Below are positions 1-8,405 of a DNA stretch of 64,000 nt, one piece after another (the first letter of the stretch is position 1; each line of letters begins with the position of its first letter). Source of the stretch: Nitrosomonadales bacterium (lineage in GTDB: Bacteria > Pseudomonadota > Gammaproteobacteria > Burkholderiales > Gallionellaceae); assembly GCA_016234685.1 (NCBI GenBank), contig JACRAT010000026.1:90289-154288 (forward strand), in the 5' to 3' direction. Both the position numbers and the translations under genes were made by a program. The notes under the pieces are model-generated. The model was not told the DNA's origin and did no database searches. It saw nothing but the letters and a program-made list of their open reading frames with translations.

Positions 1-447
1 GGCGTGATGAAGGTCACCGGCGGCGCAGCCTTGGTCTCCATCATGATGAGCGGGCAACCGGTGGATGATCCCGCCGTGCTGACGCAGGCGATGGACGGAG
101 CAGGCTTTGCTTTGCTGCTGGGCGGCGCACTGTCTGCGGTGCTGTTGCTGGCCGGGCAGTTCGCCCCCATGCTGGCGGCTTTCCACGGTATCGCCCCCAT
201 CGAGGCGATGCGCACCAGTCTGCGCACCTGTTTGAGCAACATCGCGCCACTCTCCGCTTATGGTGCGATGATGTTGTTGTTCGCCATCGCGGCCTCCATG
301 CTGGCGATGCTGGGCTGGATCGTGCTGCTGCCGGTGATGCTCACCTCGATCTATGCCGCTTATCGTGATCTGTTCCAGGCCGTGCCGGAGGTGGCGCTTC
401 CTGTCGTCGAGGAAAGCAACGAGCCGGACGTTCCGCCGCAGGTCTGA
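1..447 (+). CDS. BPSS1780-type integral membrane protein, 3' part
   Basis: The reading frame is open from the first base, so the true start lies before the window and only the last ~148 codons are seen. The visible part has three strongly hydrophobic segments (roughly residues 33-55, 75-95 and 98-118) and ends in an acidic, Pro/Val-rich cytoplasmic-looking tail. The arrangement of helices followed by a short 'SIYAAYRDLF' motif matches the BPSS1780/DUF2189-like membrane proteins common in betaproteobacteria, whose biochemical role is unknown. It is followed by a strong terminator shared with the convergent manC gene. The family name is a recollection from motif similarity and not certain. Confidence 0.6.
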   Translation, partial: GVMKVTGGAALVSIMMSGQPVDDPAVLTQAMDGAGFALLLGGALSAVLLLAGQFAPMLAAFHGIAPIEAMRTSLRTCLSNIAPLSAYGAMMLLFAIAASMLAMLGWIVLLPVMLTSIYAAYRDLFQAVPEVALPVVEESNEPDVPPQV

Positions 448-470
448 TCGCCTCCTCGTTACAGGATGTG

Positions 471-503
471 AAAAAGGCGCAACCTTGGGGTTGCGCCTTT
501 TTT
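471..503. terminator. bidirectional intrinsic terminator
   Basis: A perfect 9-bp GC-rich stem (GGCGCAACC at 476-484 with GGTTGCGCC at 489-497) has a 4-nt loop, five A on the left and six T on the right. It can therefore stop transcription in both directions, between the rightward membrane protein gene and the leftward manC. Confidence 0.9.
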
Positions 504-536
504 GTCAGGGCATCTTTCGATGCCCTGATCTTCTGC

Positions 537-1952
537 TTAAACCCGCTGATAGATGTCTTCGTAACGAATGATGTCGTCTTCGCCCAGATAGCTGCCGGTC
601 TGCACTTCGATCAAGCACAGCGGAGTCTCGCCCACGTTCTCCAGCCGGTGTGTCGCACCTACCGGGATGTAGACTGACTCGTTCGACTCGACCAGACGAC
701 GCATCTTGTCGACCGTCACGATGGCCGAGCCATTGACCACGATCCAGTGTTCGGCGCGGTGTTCGTGCGATTGCAGCGAGAGCTTGGCGCGCGGCTTGAC
801 CACGATGCGCTTGACCTGATAACGCTCGCCCACATCGACGCTCTCGTAGTAGCCCCAAGGGCGGTAGTTGCGGCTGTGTACCAGATGCTCGGTACGTTCG
901 GCGCGCTTCAGATATTCCACGGCGTTCTTGACGTTCTGGGAGAAATCCTTGTGTGCCACCAGTACCGCGTCGGGGGTCTCCACGATCACCATGTCGTCCA
1001 AGCCGATGGCTGCGACTAGCCGACTTTCTGCACGGATGTAGCTGCGTTTGGTTTCCGGCGCGTAAACGTCGCCTCGCACCACGTTGCCTTGTGCATCGGC
1101 GGGGACGACTTCAGCCAGCGCGTCCCAAGAGCCGATGTCACCCCAGCCGATGTTGACGGTCACCATAGCGGCAATCTTGGTTTGCTCCATAACGGCGTAG
1201 TCAATGGAGTCATCCGGGCAAAGCTCGAAGGCCTCCTTGTCCAAACGGCTGAATTCGTCGCCGTGGCGTCCTTTCTGCCATGCTTGCAGCGAAGCCTCGT
1301 ACATCGACAACTGATACTTTTGCAGCTCTTCCAGATATGCGGAGGCCTTGAACATGAACATGCCGCTGTTCCAGAAGAACTTGCCTGAGGCGAGGAAGCT
1401 TTCTGCGGTTTCAAGCTTGGGCTTCTCGACGAAACGGGCCACGTCGAATGCGCCGTCCATGCCCTCGATCGCGTCGCCTTGCTCGATGTAGCCAAAGCCA
1501 GTGCTGGGCTTGGTCGGCTTACAGCCGAAAGTGACCAGCTTGCCCTCGTTCGCCAGCTTCAGCGCAGATTGAATGGAACGATGGAAGGCCAGCACGTCTT
1601 GGATCAAGTGATCCGCAGGCAATATCAGCAAGATTGCATCGGCATCGCGCTCCTGTGCGGCCAGTGCCGCTGCCGCCACGGCCGGAGCTGTGTTGCGGCT
1701 GATGGGCTCCAGAATCAGCGACAAAGGGTTGATGTCGATGGCACGCAACTGCTCGGCAGCCAAGAAGCGATGCTCGGTATTGCACACCACGACCGGGCTG
1801 GCAATGTCGGGAACCCCTCGCAAACGCTGCAAGGTCTCTTGGAACAGCGTCTTTTCCGAGACCAAAGACAAGAATTGCTTGGGAAGCGACTTTCTGGATA
1901 AGGGCCACAGGCGTGTGCCGGAGCCGCCGGATAGAATGACTGGATAGATCAT
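537..1952 (-). CDS. manC: mannose-1-phosphate guanylyltransferase / mannose-6-phosphate isomerase
   Basis: This 471-residue bifunctional enzyme makes GDP-mannose for polysaccharide synthesis. The N-terminal nucleotidyltransferase domain (about 1-285) carries the signature GGSGTRLWP (9-17), the PADH motif near 112 and FVEKP at 174-178. The C-terminal type II phosphomannose isomerase cupin (about 360-465) has the metal-binding QSHEHR motif near residue 395. Length matches the ManC/AlgA/CpsB family, and the GGSGTRLWP signature at residues 9-17 supports the start at 1952. No other sugar-nucleotide gene lies in this window, so its polysaccharide partners must be elsewhere. The upstream leader contains several palindromes. 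Note that family members differ in whether the isomerase half is active; that cannot be told from sequence alone. Confidence 0.95.
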   Translation of the reverse strand: MIYPVILSGGSGTRLWPLSRKSLPKQFLSLVSEKTLFQETLQRLRGVPDIASPVVVCNTEHRFLAAEQLRAIDINPLSLILEPISRNTAPAVAAAALAAQERDADAILLILPADHLIQDVLAFHRSIQSALKLANEGKLVTFGCKPTKPSTGFGYIEQGDAIEGMDGAFDVARFVEKPKLETAESFLASGKFFWNSGMFMFKASAYLEELQKYQLSMYEASLQAWQKGRHGDEFSRLDKEAFELCPDDSIDYAVMEQTKIAAMVTVNIGWGDIGSWDALAEVVPADAQGNVVRGDVYAPETKRSYIRAESRLVAAIGLDDMVIVETPDAVLVAHKDFSQNVKNAVEYLKRAERTEHLVHSRNYRPWGYYESVDVGERYQVKRIVVKPRAKLSLQSHEHRAEHWIVVNGSAIVTVDKMRRLVESNESVYIPVGATHRLENVGETPLCLIEVQTGSYLGEDDIIRYEDIYQRV

Positions 1953-2225
1953 GATGATTTACAAGGTTGGTTGTATTGAGTGTAGTGGTCAGGCCTAAGC
2001 CGACCACTGGTTTAGCTATTTTTATAATTACTATTGGCGCAGACCTTCAGGATTAGCTGATTCTGATAATCAGCCCCTGCTCATTACGCTCCTCCTAGGA
2101 GGCTACATTCTAACCGAGTAAAACAAAAAAATACGGGTTTCCCCGGTAAAAAACTGTAATGTATTTGTGGTATATGAACCACATCTTTGCGATGGTTTCA
2201 GGTGGTTTCACGGATACTTCGTTGG
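1953..2225 (-). promoter_or_regulatory. leader/intergenic region upstream of manC with palindromes
   Basis: This gap separates purU from manC, both leftward. It contains a 7-bp inverted repeat (AGTGGTC at 1984-1990 with GACCACT at 2002-2008), a perfect 12-nt palindrome CCTCCTAGGAGG at 2091-2102, and an AT-rich block around 2020-2040 that could hold the manC -10 region on the minus strand. On the minus strand the second palindrome supplies a strong ribosome-binding-like GGAGGAG 4 nt before an ATG that opens a four-codon frame ending in TGA. No known riboswitch was recognised. Function is inferred only. Confidence 0.3.
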
Positions 2226-3077
2226 CTATCTGAACACGATGGTTTTGTTACCGCACACCAGCACGCGGTCTTCTACGTGGTAGCGCAGGCCGCGCGACAA
2301 TACGGTTTTTTCGATGTCGCGGCCATAACGCACGAGGTCATCTACCGTGTCGCCATGGTCGATGCGCACCGTGTCTTGTTCGATGATCGGGCCGGCATCC
2401 AGCTCGTCGGTAACATAGTGGCAGGTCGCGCCGATCAGCTTCACGCCGCGCTGGTAGGCTTGGTGGTAAGGCTTTGCGCCGACGAAGGACGGCAAAAAAC
2501 TGTGGTGGATGTTGATGATGCGACCGGGGAAACGCTGGCACAGCATCGGCGGCAATATTTGCATGAAACGCGCCAGCACCATGCTGTCGCCTTGATATTC
2601 CTCGAACAGCTCGGCGATGCGCTCGAAAGCGGCGGCCTTGTCGCTCATGTCTACATGGATGTATGGAATGCCGTGCCACTCGACGAAACTGCGCAGGTCT
2701 TCGTGGTTGGAGATCACGCAGGGGATTTCGACTTGCAACTCGCCGCTGCGCCAACGGTGCAGCAAGTCGTCCAGACAATGGTCCTGCTTGCTGACCAGCA
2801 CCACCAGCCGCTTTTTGATGGCGGAATCGGAAAGTTGCCAGTCCATGCCAAACTCATGTGCCAGCCGCGCAAAACGTCGCCCGAACTCATTTGCATCGAT
2901 GGGCAGCGAGTCGGCACGTATCTCTTGCCGCATGAAGAAGCGCTGCGCCTCCTGTTCGGTGTGATAACTCGCCTCGACAATGAAGCCACCATGCTGGGCG
3001 ATGAAACTGGAGACGGCGGCGATGATGCCTGCTCGGTCAGGGCAGGCGATGGTCAGTGTGTAATGGCGGGTGGTCAT
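2226..3077 (-). CDS. purU: formyltetrahydrofolate deformylase
   Basis: This 283-residue enzyme hydrolyses 10-formyl-THF to THF and formate, balancing one-carbon units and supplying formate for purine synthesis. An N-terminal ACT domain (about 1-80, with the ACPDRAGI motif at 11-18) is followed by a formyltransferase-fold domain (about 88-270). The catalytic triad of the family is visible as N189, H191 and D227 in NIHHSFLPS and DELDAGPI. Length is normal. It sits alone between the ene-reductase gene and manC, all on the minus strand, with 84 bp before the next gene. Confidence 0.95.
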   Translation of the reverse strand: MTTRHYTLTIACPDRAGIIAAVSSFIAQHGGFIVEASYHTEQEAQRFFMRQEIRADSLPIDANEFGRRFARLAHEFGMDWQLSDSAIKKRLVVLVSKQDHCLDDLLHRWRSGELQVEIPCVISNHEDLRSFVEWHGIPYIHVDMSDKAAAFERIAELFEEYQGDSMVLARFMQILPPMLCQRFPGRIINIHHSFLPSFVGAKPYHQAYQRGVKLIGATCHYVTDELDAGPIIEQDTVRIDHGDTVDDLVRYGRDIEKTVLSRGLRYHVEDRVLVCGNKTIVFR

Positions 3078-3161
3078 GCGGCGATCCTCAGTTTAGTGCG
3101 AGGATTTTACCGGATAACCCCACCGAAACCGAGGCGGAATCGGCAGGGGCGAGGAGGAGGC

Positions 3162-4229
3162 TCAGTAGTCGGTGTAGCCCTGCGCACCCGGAGTGTAGAA
3201 GGTGTTGAAATCCGGCGCCGTCAGCGCCGCACCGGATTGTAGCTTCTGCACCAAGTCGGGGTTGGAGATGAAGTTGCGCCCGAACGCCACCAAGTCGCCG
3301 CGTCCTGCATCCAGATCGGCGTTGGCGCGGGCTGCGTCGTAGCCGCCGGAAAGGATATAGCGTCCCTTGAAGTCCGAACGCAGCCGGGCTTTCAGGCTGG
3401 GGCTGACTTCCGGCGCCCCCATGGCACTGTGATCGACGACGTGGAGGTAGACCAAGCCGATCTGGTTCAACTCGGCGATCAGCGCTACATACAGCGCATC
3501 CATCTCGGCATCGGGCGCCATGCCGTTGAACACGCCGTATGGTGAGATGCGCATCCCGACACGTTCCGCGCCGATGGCCGCCGCCGTGGCGCGGGCGATC
3601 TCGACGGCGAAGCGGATACGGTTCGCCACGCTGCCGCCCCAACGGTCGTTGCGTTGGTTGGAGGCGGTGTTGAAGAACTGGTCGATCAGATAGCCGTTCG
3701 CGCCGTGGATCTCCACGCCGTCGAAACCAGCGGCGATGGCGTTCTGCGCGCCACGGACGAACTCGGCGATGGTCTGCGTGATGTCGTCTTCGCTCATCAC
3801 CGTGGGCACGGGATGCGCTTGCTGGCCGCTGCTATCCGTCCACAGTTCGCCCGGTGCGGCGATGGCGGAAGGTGCCAGCACGCGCGCACCATCCGGCATG
3901 TTGGCCGGATGGCTGACGCGGCCAGTGTGCATCAATTGTACGAACATCTTGCCGCCCGCCTCATGTACACCGCTGGTGACTGGCTGCCAGCCCTGCACCT
4001 GCGTCACGCTGAACAAACCCGGCATCCGGGCGTAGCCCAAACCGTTGGGCGAGGGCGACGTGCCTTCGGCAATGATGAGTCCGGCACTGGCGCGCTGGCG
4101 GTAATAGGTCGCCACCAGCTCGTTCGGCACATTGCCGATGGCGCGGCAGCGCGTCAGCGGTGCCATCACGATGCGATTCTTGAGTTCGAGCTTGCCCAGT
4201 GTGAGGGGCGTGAACAGAGTGATACTCAT
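3162..4229 (-). CDS. nemA: old yellow enzyme family ene-reductase (NemA-like)
   Basis: This 355-residue FMN flavoprotein of the OYE family reduces activated C=C bonds (for example N-ethylmaleimide, quinones or nitro-compounds) with NAD(P)H. The TIM-barrel signature is complete: VMAPLTRCRA at 21-30, Q98, the HGAN motif with the substrate-anchoring H175/N178, and FGRNFISNPDL near the C-terminus, which binds the FMN phosphate. It is the last gene of the leftward cluster with YceI, cytochrome b561 and pirin, a common partnership in electrophile and oxidative stress. The symbol is by similarity; the physiological substrate is unknown. Confidence 0.9.
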   Translation of the reverse strand: MSITLFTPLTLGKLELKNRIVMAPLTRCRAIGNVPNELVATYYRQRASAGLIIAEGTSPSPNGLGYARMPGLFSVTQVQGWQPVTSGVHEAGGKMFVQLMHTGRVSHPANMPDGARVLAPSAIAAPGELWTDSSGQQAHPVPTVMSEDDITQTIAEFVRGAQNAIAAGFDGVEIHGANGYLIDQFFNTASNQRNDRWGGSVANRIRFAVEIARATAAAIGAERVGMRISPYGVFNGMAPDAEMDALYVALIAELNQIGLVYLHVVDHSAMGAPEVSPSLKARLRSDFKGRYILSGGYDAARANADLDAGRGDLVAFGRNFISNPDLVQKLQSGAALTAPDFNTFYTPGAQGYTDY

Positions 4230-4251
4230 GATTGCTCCTGGAAGTTGACGA

Positions 4252-4818
4252 TTACTGCTTGATCGACTCGACCGGGATGGTCAGCGTCACTTCATCGCTG
4301 ACATACGGTGCGTGCTTGCCCATATTGAAATCCGAGCGCTTGACCTTGGCGGTAGCGGTCGCGCCGCAGGCATCCTTTTTCAGCATCGGGTGCGGCATAC
4401 ACAGCAGCGAATTCACTGTCAGTGTCACCGGCTTGGTGATGCCTTTTACGGTCAGCTCGCCCTCCACCGCGACCAGTTTGTCGCCCTCGAAGCGCAGCGT
4501 GTTCGACTTGTAGGTGAGGGTCGGATATTTGGCGGTGTCGAAGAAGTCTTCGCCTTGGATATGGCCGTTGAACAGCGCCGAGCCGGTGTTCACCGACTTC
4601 GCGTCGATGGTGATGTCCACCGAGCCCGTCTTGGCGGCGCGATCCAGCGTGATCTTGCCCGAGGTGGAGTCGAAGCGGCTGAGTTGCACCGAATAGCCGA
4701 AGTGGCTGTATTCGAAGCGCGGCATCGAGTGGCTCGGCTCGATGAGGTAAGTCTCCGGTGCGGCATAAGCGGCGGAAGACAGTGCGGCGGCGAGGGTCAG
4801 GGCGGCGAATCTTTGCAT
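4252..4818 (-). CDS. YceI family periplasmic protein (second of two)
   Basis: This is a 188-residue secreted YceI-like lipocalin-fold protein. The chosen ATG at 4818 has an AGGAG six bases upstream and gives a clean signal peptide (about 1-19, cleavage after AAYA). The frame stays open further upstream, but that would put a charged tail before the signal sequence. The mature protein begins with the typical TYLIEPSHS segment and has the family pattern of alternating beta strands. YceI proteins bind isoprenoid-type lipids or act in base-induced stress; the actual ligand here is unknown. It lies 22 bp downstream of a second, divergent YceI paralogue. Confidence 0.9.
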   Translation of the reverse strand: MQRFAALTLAAALSSAAYAAPETYLIEPSHSMPRFEYSHFGYSVQLSRFDSTSGKITLDRAAKTGSVDITIDAKSVNTGSALFNGHIQGEDFFDTAKYPTLTYKSNTLRFEGDKLVAVEGELTVKGITKPVTLTVNSLLCMPHPMLKKDACGATATAKVKRSDFNMGKHAPYVSDEVTLTIPVESIKQ

Positions 4819-4840
4819 GGTGTTCTCCTTTGAGGTTGGG

Positions 4841-5404
4841 TTACTTCTTGCTGGGTGCTGCATTCACGATGAAGTGGAATCTGATCTGGATCTCGTTGGC
4901 GACGGTGGTGACATCCGCCCACTCGCCTTCGCCGATGGCGTAATCGAGGCGCTTGAGGATGAAGCTGCCGTCGAACACGCCGCGCGCGCCGCTTTGCTGG
5001 AAGCTCACCGGCGCGATCACGTCCAGCGTGCGCCCCTTGATGCTGAGTTTGCCGCTGGCTTCATAGCGATTGCCGCCCAGCGCCTTGATGCTGCTGGCGA
5101 CAAAGCTGGCAGTCGGATAAGTCTTGGCGTTGAACCACTTTTTGCCGACCACTTCCTCGTCCGCCTCGGTCGAGCCGGTGTCGATGCTGGCGAGCTCGAT
5201 CTCGATGCGTGCTTGCGCGCTGCCCAGCTTGGCCGGGTCGAAGCTCACCTGCGCGTTGTAGCGTTTGAACTTACCATCCAGCAACACCCCCATCTGCTTG
5301 TAGGCGAAGGTCAGAGTATTTTCGCTGGGCTGTACTTGATCGAACACCAGCGCGGACGCCGGGTTGCACAGCAAGCCGAGGACAAGGGCGAACAGCGTCT
5401 TCAT
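4841..5404 (-). CDS. YceI family periplasmic protein (first of two)
   Basis: This is a 187-residue YceI-fold protein with a signal peptide (about 1-18, cleavage after PASA). It shares the same fold pattern as its downstream neighbour (FDPAKLGSAQARIEIE; FNAKTYPTASFVAS) but is clearly divergent, so this is an old duplication rather than a recent copy. Its ATG overlaps the stop of the cytochrome b561 gene by 4 bases (ATGA), indicating translational coupling. In known genomes YceI genes often follow a b561-type cytochrome, suggesting joint work on a membrane or periplasmic redox-active isoprenoid. Confidence 0.9.
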   Translation of the reverse strand: MKTLFALVLGLLCNPASALVFDQVQPSENTLTFAYKQMGVLLDGKFKRYNAQVSFDPAKLGSAQARIEIELASIDTGSTEADEEVVGKKWFNAKTYPTASFVASSIKALGGNRYEASGKLSIKGRTLDVIAPVSFQQSGARGVFDGSFILKRLDYAIGEGEWADVTTVANEIQIRFHFIVNAAPSKK

Positions 5405-5946
5405 GGGCGATTCCCTTTGGGTAACATGCGCGACAGGATGTCGTCGCGGTCGATGAACTGGTGTTTCACCACCGCCGCCAGGTGCAGTGCCACCAGCACC
5501 AGCAGCACGATGTTCAGCCCCTCATGCAGCTCCGCCAACGCCACGCCCAATTCCTTGTTCTTTTCGACCAAATCGGGCAGCGGCAGCACGCCCAGCCACA
5601 CGGTCTGAAACCCTTTGGCGGAACTCATCAGCCAGCCCGACATCGGCACGGCGACCAGCAGCAGATACAACAGGTGATGGGTGGCCGCGCTGGCGCGCTT
5701 CTGCCAATCCGGCATCTGCTCGGGCAAGGGCGGCGGCGCATGGCGCAAGCGCCAGACGATGCGCAGCACGATCAGCCCCAGCAGCGTGACGCCGATCCAC
5801 TTGTGATAGCTGTAGAGCTGGAGTTTGGTCGGCGACAGCGGCAGCTCGTGCATGTACACGCCGAGCGGAAAGGCGGCGAAGATCAGCAGCGCCATCAGCC
5901 AGTGCAGCGTCATGGCAGTGCGAGTATAGCGTGTGGGCTTGCTCAT
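5401..5946 (-). CDS. cytochrome b561 (CybB-type)
   Basis: This is a 181-residue di-haem b-type cytochrome with four membrane helices. Candidate haem-ligand histidines are H15 (helix 1), H48 (helix 2), H90/H91 (helix 3) and H155 (helix 4), as in the bacterial b561 family. It would pass electrons between the quinone pool and periplasmic acceptors. It is coupled by a 4-base overlap to the first YceI gene and lies 15 bp after the pirin gene, so it belongs to the LysR-adjacent operon. Confidence 0.92.
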   Translation of the reverse strand: MSKPTRYTRTAMTLHWLMALLIFAAFPLGVYMHELPLSPTKLQLYSYHKWIGVTLLGLIVLRIVWRLRHAPPPLPEQMPDWQKRASAATHHLLYLLLVAVPMSGWLMSSAKGFQTVWLGVLPLPDLVEKNKELGVALAELHEGLNIVLLVLVALHLAAVVKHQFIDRDDILSRMLPKGNRP

Positions 5947-5961
5947 ATCGCTTTCCTCGTT

Positions 5962-6813
5962 TCAGGCGAAACGTCCGCTGCGAAAATCATCCAGCGCGCG
6001 GTGTATCTCTTCCTGCGTGTTCATCACGAACGGGCCGTATTGCACGATGGGCTCGTTGAGAGGTTTGCCTGCGACCAAGATCAGGCGCGCGTCCTGCTCG
6101 GCATGGAGGCTCACGCCGTCCGCCCCGACGCTGTTGCTCAAGATGCCCATGCGTTGTGCCTGCACCGTGCAGTCGCCGACCGTCACCGCGCCGCGATAGA
6201 CGTAGATAAAGGCATTATGCGTCGCGGGTAGCGCGGTCGCGAAATCCGCTCCGACGGGCAGATGGATGTCGAGATAGATCGGCTCGGTGACTTCACGGCT
6301 GACCGCGCCTGCCACGCCATTGCTGCTCCCGGCTATCACCCGCACCGTGATGCCCTCCGGCGTGAGGTATTCGGGGATGGCTGCACTCGGAAAGTCCTGA
6401 TACCAAGGCTCGGTCATCTTGTTCTGTGCGGGCAGGTTCAGCCAGAGCTGAAAACCTTCCATCACGCCACCTTGCTGCTCGGGGATCTCGGAGTGGATCA
6501 CGCCGCGCCCGGCGGTCATCCATTGCACGCCGCCATCGTTCAGCAAGCCCTCGTGTCCGGCGCTGTCGCGGTGGCGCATCCGCCCGACCAGCATGTAGGT
6601 GACGGTCTCGAAGCCACGATGCGGGTGGTCGGGGAAGCCGGCGATGTAATCGTCCGGGTCATCGCTGCCGAAAGCGTCCAGCATCAGAAAAGGGTCGAGG
6701 CGGCGTTGCAGCTTGCCGGTAAGTACGCGGGTCAGCTTCACGCCTGCGCCATCCGAGGTGGCAATGCCTTCAACGAAGCGTTCGATGCTGCGGGATTGTC
6801 GGATATTGTCCAT
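5962..6813 (-). CDS. pirin family protein
   Basis: This is a 283-residue bicupin of the pirin family. The metal-binding set is complete in the N-terminal cupin: H63 and H65 in HPHRGFETVTY, then H107 and E109 in VIHSEIP. Some bacterial pirins have quercetinase-like dioxygenase activity or bind regulatory partners; which applies here cannot be told. It is the second gene of the leftward cluster divergent from a LysR regulator, 13 bp after a VOC protein gene. Bacterial LysR-pirin pairs next to each other are frequent, so the regulator probably controls it. Confidence 0.92.
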   Translation of the reverse strand: MDNIRQSRSIERFVEGIATSDGAGVKLTRVLTGKLQRRLDPFLMLDAFGSDDPDDYIAGFPDHPHRGFETVTYMLVGRMRHRDSAGHEGLLNDGGVQWMTAGRGVIHSEIPEQQGGVMEGFQLWLNLPAQNKMTEPWYQDFPSAAIPEYLTPEGITVRVIAGSSNGVAGAVSREVTEPIYLDIHLPVGADFATALPATHNAFIYVYRGAVTVGDCTVQAQRMGILSNSVGADGVSLHAEQDARLILVAGKPLNEPIVQYGPFVMNTQEEIHRALDDFRSGRFA

Positions 6814-6826
6814 GATTCGCCTTGTT

Positions 6827-7228
6827 TCAGTTACCCAGCCAGATCAATTCGATACGGATGCCGCTCGGGTCGTAACACATCATGTGCCTAGCCGGCCCCA
6901 CCCCCAATGGCTCGGGAGCGAATTCGATCACTACCTTGTCGCCGACCAGCCGGTCATATGCGCGGTTCAGTTCGCTCTCGCTGGCGACCCGGAAAGCCAG
7001 ATGATGCAGGCCGACGTTTTTGCGCCGGTCGAAGGCGGCGGACGGCTCTTCCTTGATCGCCCATAGTGTGACCATGATCGTTCCGTCACTGACATAGATC
7101 GCCGGATAGTCCGGTCGGCGGCGCACTTCTTTCCAGCCGAGCAGGTCGGTGAAAAAGCGAGCGCTCTCTTCAAGGCTGGAAACCGTTAGCCCGATGTGGT
7201 GTGCGCCGGAGGTGATGGGTGTATCCAT
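6827..7228 (-). CDS. VOC family (glyoxalase/bleomycin resistance-type) protein
   Basis: This 133-residue protein has the beta-alpha-beta-beta-beta vicinal oxygen chelate repeat: HHIGLTVSSLEESARFF at the start and HHLAFRVASESEL in the middle, with a C-terminal GIRIELIW strand. Histidines in the first and third positions and the final Glu match the metal-site pattern of VOC enzymes. The ATG at 7228 is preferred; the frame stays open upstream across the regulator promoter but encodes no domain. It opens the leftward pirin operon. The substrate is unknown. Confidence 0.85.
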   Translation of the reverse strand: MDTPITSGAHHIGLTVSSLEESARFFTDLLGWKEVRRRPDYPAIYVSDGTIMVTLWAIKEEPSAAFDRRKNVGLHHLAFRVASESELNRAYDRLVGDKVVIEFAPEPLGVGPARHMMCYDPSGIRIELIWLGN

Positions 7229-7273
7229 GGTCGAGTCGGTTGGGGATGAACAAGATGTGACGCATGGTAAGCG

Positions 7274-7330
7274 TCTCGAAAAGATAGATAAAGCCATTCG
7301 TTCGAGATAGACTGTTCCGCAAATGGAACA
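7274..7330. promoter_or_regulatory. putative LysR-type operator region, two inverted repeats
   Basis: In the short divergent gap between the VOC gene and lysR there are two inverted repeats. TCTCGAA (7274-7280) pairs with TTCGAGA (7301-7307). TGTTCC (7313-7318) pairs perfectly with GGAACA (7325-7330), spaced by 6 bp and covering the lysR start codon. Such placement fits autoregulation plus control of the divergent operon. The role is inferred. Confidence 0.45.
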
Positions 7331-8228
7331 AAAGAACCTCTCTGCTGATGATATGACCCTATTCGCCACTATCGTCGAACAGGATAGCTTGGTGCGCGCC
7401 GCCGAATTCCTTGGGATGCCCAAGGCCACGGTGTCGCGCCGATTGAGCAATCTGGAAGAATTGCTCGGCCAGCGTTTACTGATCCGCACCACGCGCCGAT
7501 TGACGCTGACCGAGTTCGGGCAAGAGTTCCTCGACCACAGTCGGCGCGTCGCCGAGGACGTGGCCACGGTGCAGGATTTCGTGCGTAGTCAGGACGCGCA
7601 GCCGCGCGGGCGCTTGCGAGTGTCGATGCCGGACGACTATGCCAAGCAGCGTCTGTCGTGCGCCATCGCCACCTTCATCGAGAAGTTCCCCGAAGTTCAG
7701 CTCGACCTCGATCTGTCGTCGCGTCGCGTGGACATCATCGGCGAGCGCTTCGATCTCGCCATCCGTATGGGGGCGCTGGACGACGATGCCACTCTGGTCG
7801 CTCGCAAGATCGACGAACAAAGCTTTGGCTTGTACGCCAGCCCGATCTACCTTGCCCTGCATCCCGCGCCGCAACATCCCGACGACCTCGCCCATCATGT
7901 CGCGCTGCGGCTGTTGTCAGCGCGCGGTACGGCGCTGCCTTGGGCGCTGATGCACGGTAAGGAAAGCTGGGAAGGCGTGCCGCCCGGCAGGCTGGCAGTG
8001 AATTCGATGAGCACCATCCAGCAGTTGCTATTGGATGGCGCAGGTATCGGCAAGCTGCCGGAATTATTCGCGGCAGAAGATGTGCGCCAGAAGCGACTGG
8101 TGCGCGTACTGCCGGACTGGGCGCATCCCATCGTCCCGGCGTGGGCGGTGACGCCGATGCGGCGCTATCTACCGGCCAAGACGCGCGCATTCCTGACGCA
8201 TCTTGAGCAGTTCTTGACAGTGATCTGA
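7323..8228 (+). CDS. LysR family transcriptional regulator
   Basis: This is a 301-residue LTTR. The N-terminal winged helix-turn-helix (about 10-70, with LVRAAEFLGMPKATVSRRL and QRLLIRTTRRLTLT) is followed by the periplasmic-binding-like effector domain (about 92-295). It is transcribed away from the VOC-pirin-b561-YceI operon, 94 bp apart, and is the obvious regulator of it. It belongs to the AaeR/DsdC-like broad group whose N-terminal helix prefers 'D(D/E)M..F..(I/V)V'. The inducer is unknown, but the cluster suggests an electrophile or quinone. Confidence 0.92.
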   Translation: MEQKNLSADDMTLFATIVEQDSLVRAAEFLGMPKATVSRRLSNLEELLGQRLLIRTTRRLTLTEFGQEFLDHSRRVAEDVATVQDFVRSQDAQPRGRLRVSMPDDYAKQRLSCAIATFIEKFPEVQLDLDLSSRRVDIIGERFDLAIRMGALDDDATLVARKIDEQSFGLYASPIYLALHPAPQHPDDLAHHVALRLLSARGTALPWALMHGKESWEGVPPGRLAVNSMSTIQQLLLDGAGIGKLPELFAAEDVRQKRLVRVLPDWAHPIVPAWAVTPMRRYLPAKTRAFLTHLEQFLTVI

Positions 8229-8405
8229 GCGCCCTTGGGCGCGCGACATGCGATTTTCATGCCATCCATGGCGCACCATATCCGATCCACCTCATTCATA
8301 CCCGCCATATTTGACGCAACCCGAGGGATATGAGTGCCAGCCAGATGTCACCTTGAAATAGAATCTCATTTCCTATCAATAAAATACAACAATTACCACA
8401 CAACG

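Noticed and set aside
2187..3242. Open frame of 351 codons antisense to purU
   Set aside because: PurU has complete catalytic residues on the other strand, and no ribosome site or motif supports this frame.
8229..8250. GCGCCC/GGGCGC hairpin after lysR as a terminator
   Set aside because: The stem is short and no T run follows directly, so it is not claimed as an intrinsic terminator.
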